Shown: positions 21,904 to 24,399 of the stretch, in pieces | How positions within the stretch are numbered: position 1 is the first letter of the stretch | Layout: each line of letters opens with the position of its first letter | From: Candidatus Nitrosopumilus sp. | GTDB lineage: Archaea; Thermoproteota; Nitrososphaeria; Nitrososphaerales; Nitrosopumilaceae | Direction of reading: 5' to 3' | NCBI GenBank assembly: GCA_013002265.1 | Contig: JABDKK010000196.1 | Coordinates: 1-24,399, forward strand | DNA: 24,399 nucleotides | Program-made: the position numbers and the translations under genes | Notes under the pieces: model-generated | Told to the model about the DNA's origin: nothing | Database searches by the model: none | The model's input: the letters and a program-made list of their open reading frames with translations, nothing else

Positions 21904-23769
21904 TCACACCATCAATTGAGGTCTCTTTGATAGATGTTTTGGAAGATTCAATCCAGTAAAGGGTTTACCATTAGTTTGTCGATTAATTTCTTTTAAAAAT
22001 TCATCAAAAGGTAATTCTCTAACAGTTCCAAGTTGTCTGTCACGAATACTCAGATTTTCTGAGTTTGTCTCTTTTTCTCCAATTACCAAGATATATCGAA
22101 TCCATTCTTTTTCGGCTTCACGAATTCTTTTTCCTATACTTTCATTTCTATCATCTATATCAACACGAATATTGTTTGATGAGATTTTTTCAGATAATTT
22201 TTCACAGTATTGATAAAAGTCTTCATTTAATGGAATCACTCTAACTTGTGTTGGAGCGAGCCACAATGGAAACTGTGGTTTTCTTCCCTCTTTGGAATCT
22301 TTTGCAGCTTTTTCTAAAAGCGCATAAATTATTCTTTCAATTGCACCACTAGGCGAGTTGTGTAAAATTACAGGATGTTGAGATTTGTTATTTTCATCAA
22401 TATACTCAATTTCATATCTTTGGCCATTTTCAACATCAATTTGATCTGTTGATAGTGCAGATGCCTTACCCAAATTATCTACAAAATTAAACTCCCATTT
22501 TAGAACAAAATAAAAGAATTTTTCTTTCCACATTTCAACAAGGACTGGTCTTCCATGTTTCTTGACTAATTCTTCTATTGATGATTTGTTGTCATTGTAA
22601 AAATCCTCAGTAAATCTAATTGCCATTTCATAGTCAGAGGATTCAATTCCTAGTTCAGTTAAAACATTTTGAGAAAGATCAAATCGAGTTTTAATCTCAT
22701 CTACTGCCTGAGGCAAATCTTTGCAAAAAGCATGACAATCAGGCATTGTAAATGCTCTTAGTCGTCGCAGTCCAACAAGTTCACCTGATTGTTCACGTCT
22801 AAAGCTGTAACGTGTAAGCTCATAGAGTTTGTATGGTAAGTTTTTGTATGATAATTGATAGTGATTTGCCATTAAGAATTGGCCAAAACATGCGGCAAAT
22901 CTAAGGAACAATTTTTTTCCTTCAGAATCAATATTGTATTGTCTTGCAGGAAATCGATTAAAGTAACTTACCATACTTGGATGCTCTGAATCATACATGA
23001 TTGGAGTTTCAACTTCACATCCCCCATACTCTTTTACCCTCTCTGTAACATACCGTTCAATTAGGGATTTGATCAAACGACCATTTGGATAGAATCTCAT
23101 ATTACCTGAATCAGAAGCTGGTTCATAATCTGCTATTGCCATTTTTTTCATCAATGCGACATGTGGTGGCGGTTCATCCACACGTCGTATTTTTGTAGAT
23201 TCATATTTTGCCAGAATTTCTAATTTTTTATGTTTTGAGAAATCAAAATCACCAATGTTTGTCATTTTGCCATCAGGAGTCATTATCTTCCAAAAAGATC
23301 TAATTTTAGATTCTCCCTTTAGTGCATCAGATGTAATCTCAGCATCCACAGGTTCCAATGTATCCTTTGTTACTACTTTGGAGCTCTCTGCAAGGGGATG
23401 TCCCTTTACCTGAATTTTGTAAGACTTTGTCCAACCAAAAGGAGAATGTGAAACTTCTAGTTCTGATGCATTATCCTCCATTTCTTTTAGTAAAGAGATT
23501 GCAATGGGGGGTTTTGCCAGATTCGAACTCAGATGAGCGTATGGATATAATAGCAATTTTTTGCATCCAATCTTTTCCATTGAATTTTTAATCTGTGCGA
23601 TTGCATTTTTAGCCACAGAAGAATCATCTCCATCTTCAATTGCAACAAATGCAACTACAATCTCCTCTAATCTACTTGTTTTAGGATCGTCTATTTCCTC
23701 AGCAGATTTTATCTCTTTTTTAGTTGGAGTGTATTCAATGCTATCGCAGTGAAGTTGCAATATTCGCAT
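21904..23769 (-). CDS. thrS: Threonyl-tRNA synthetase, archaeal type
   Basis: ThrRS charges tRNA-Thr. At 621 residues it has the archaeal layout. An N-terminal editing domain (1-135), related to D-aminoacyl-tRNA deacylase, begins MRILQLHCDSIEY and contains PYAHLSSNLAKP and SPFGWTKSYKIQVKGHPLAE. The class II core has motif 2 in YSFRREQSGELVGLRRLRAF and motif 3 in SPSGAIERIIYALLE. A C-terminal anticodon-binding domain runs from about 505 to the end. Catalytic zinc ligands Cys294, His346 and His470 are present. ATG 23769 lies 26 nt from a TATA box, so the mRNA is leaderless. It heads an operon with speB. Confidence 0.96.
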   Translation of the reverse strand: MRILQLHCDSIEYTPTKKEIKSAEEIDDPKTSRLEEIVVAFVAIEDGDDSSVAKNAIAQIKNSMEKIGCKKLLLYPYAHLSSNLAKPPIAISLLKEMEDNASELEVSHSPFGWTKSYKIQVKGHPLAESSKVVTKDTLEPVDAEITSDALKGESKIRSFWKIMTPDGKMTNIGDFDFSKHKKLEILAKYESTKIRRVDEPPPHVALMKKMAIADYEPASDSGNMRFYPNGRLIKSLIERYVTERVKEYGGCEVETPIMYDSEHPSMVSYFNRFPARQYNIDSEGKKLFLRFAACFGQFLMANHYQLSYKNLPYKLYELTRYSFRREQSGELVGLRRLRAFTMPDCHAFCKDLPQAVDEIKTRFDLSQNVLTELGIESSDYEMAIRFTEDFYNDNKSSIEELVKKHGRPVLVEMWKEKFFYFVLKWEFNFVDNLGKASALSTDQIDVENGQRYEIEYIDENNKSQHPVILHNSPSGAIERIIYALLEKAAKDSKEGRKPQFPLWLAPTQVRVIPLNEDFYQYCEKLSEKISSNNIRVDIDDRNESIGKRIREAEKEWIRYILVIGEKETNSENLSIRDRQLGTVRELPFDEFLKEINRQTNGKPFTGLNLPKHLSKRPQLMV

Positions 23770-23792
23770 GAATACAAATTCAATAGTCTGAG

Positions 23793-23800
23793 TTTAAAAT
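23793..23800 (-). promoter_or_regulatory. thrS TATA box
   Basis: attttaaa on the minus strand, centred about 26 nt upstream of ATG 23769. The G/C-rich hairpin at 23819-23837 is therefore outside the thrS mRNA. Confidence 0.5.
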
Positions 23801-23805
23801 CCTTG

Positions 23806-23848
23806 GGGTATTGAGCCCACGGGGACTCTACTCCCGTTTTGGGGATGA
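23806..23848. other. G/C-rich hairpin element in an AT-rich gap
   Basis: Within a 108-nt gap the stretch 23806-23848 is unusually G/C-rich, with runs of three or four G or C. acggg (23819-23823) and cccgt (23833-23837) pair around a 9-nt loop, and more G/C runs allow other folds (for example CCCG with GGGG at 23841-23844). It lies after the minus-strand cupredoxin gene and before the thrS promoter. It could end the cupredoxin transcript, although no T-run follows on that strand, or be a small RNA or a regulator site. Confidence 0.4.
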
Positions 23849-23877
23849 AAATGGACGCACATAGGTAGAAAATTGGA

Positions 23878-24399
23878 TTATTCTAAGACAACAACTTTAC
23901 CAGTCATCCAAGGATGTGCTATACAGTAATAGTCAAAGATTCCATCCTCATCAAATTGATTAGTATATCTTGTACCAGCTGAAATTAATCCACTATCAAA
24001 GATTCCATTTGGACCCTCTGAAGGAATTCCACTTGTTGCAGTATGAACAGTAGTGTCATCATTGGTCCAAGTTACACTGGAATGCTCACTAATTGTTACA
24101 GAATATGGTAAATAACATTCGTTAGTTTCTTCACATCCTGGAGATCCAGAACCTAAAGCAATTGAAACTTGTGTATTTTCTGAATTTGAGCTAGTTTCAG
24201 TTTTGTCATCTACATCATCATTTTGATTATCTAAATATTGTTGATTGTTCATCATATTGTTTCCTATCATCATATTTCCATCCATCATCATGCCAGAACC
24301 CATCATCATGTTCATCATGTCTTGATTATTCATCATGTGATTCATCATTCCCTGATGCCCCATCATATGATTCATCATTTGCTGCTGCATGTCTGGATC
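23878..24399 (-). CDS. Met-rich cupredoxin, partial (5' end cut by window)
   Basis: The reading frame is open to the window edge, so the N-terminus, presumably with an export signal, is missing. Numbering from ATG 24390, residues 1-47 contain 21 Met plus several His and Asn in repeats such as MMNHMMGHQGMMNHMMNNQ. Soft copper ions are typically bound by such clusters. An acidic linker (53-72) follows. The plastocyanin-like domain (73-170) has Cys86 and Cys92 (a probable disulfide) and the four type 1 copper ligands His116, Cys156, His159 and Met162 (YYCIAHPWM). It is likely a secreted copper carrier, store or electron carrier. ATG 24390 is probably not the true start. Confidence 0.88.
   Translation of the reverse strand, partial: DPDMQQQMMNHMMGHQGMMNHMMNNQDMMNMMMGSGMMMDGNMMIGNNMMNNQQYLDNQNDDVDDKTETSSNSENTQVSIALGSGSPGCEETNECYLPYSVTISEHSSVTWTNDDTTVHTATSGIPSEGPNGIFDSGLISAGTRYTNQFDEDGIFDYYCIAHPWMTGKVVVLE

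Noticed and set aside
1..24399. CRISPR array or rRNA genes
   Set aside because: No regular 25-40-nt repeats with unique spacers and no rRNA-like conserved segments were seen on reading through; the only periodic array is the 10-bp CCTT block.

Overview
The window looks like a chromosome segment of an ammonia-oxidising archaeon of the Nitrosopumilus type (Nitrososphaerota, formerly Thaumarchaeota). The evidence is the very AT-rich sequence, the eukaryote-type ribosomal protein S26e, archaeal-type ThrRS, an archaeal CDP-alcohol phosphatidyltransferase, two membrane or secreted cupredoxins (one with a PEF-like C-terminal anchor, one with a Met/His-rich stretch), and TATA elements placed about 26 nt upstream of many start codons, as expected for leaderless archaeal mRNAs. 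Genus-level assignment is inference.

Layout. 1-7000 is an accessory, gene-poor region. It holds a transposase remnant, many tiny Cys/His-rich (probable zinc-binding) proteins, a few conserved-looking hypotheticals, and an unusually dense set of decayed or interrupted small genes (about 154-462, 473-577, 731-946, 2604-2750, 3136-3367, 4072-4212, 6015-6364, 6435-6515, 6633-6800). It also carries a strictly 10-bp-phased CCTT array at the left edge and several hairpins.

7091-12939 is a compact tryptophan operon trpE-G-D-C-B-A with overlapping start/stop codons. It encodes chorismate-to-tryptophan except trpF (PRA isomerase), which is absent here. TrpE keeps the Trp-feedback motif. A bidirectional hairpin terminator separates trpA from a convergent cupredoxin gene whose signal peptide appears frameshifted.

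13900-20800 is housekeeping: pyrG (CTP synthase), then on the minus strand a tiny zinc-ribbon protein, a PfkB kinase and an NAD kinase fused to a C-terminal winged helix. A 2TM potassium channel, an acidic-amino-acid/dicarboxylate symporter, rps26e and a phospholipid headgroup transferase follow. 21027-23769 is a minus-strand thrS-speB pair. The right edge is a cupredoxin with an extremely Met-rich N-terminal part, cut by the window end.

The most notable items are the phased CCTT array, the GGDK-variant NAD kinase/winged-helix fusion, the Met-rich cupredoxin, the recurring single-lesion small ORFs, and the family of very small metal-binding proteins. No CRISPR array, rRNA or recognisable complete tRNA was seen.
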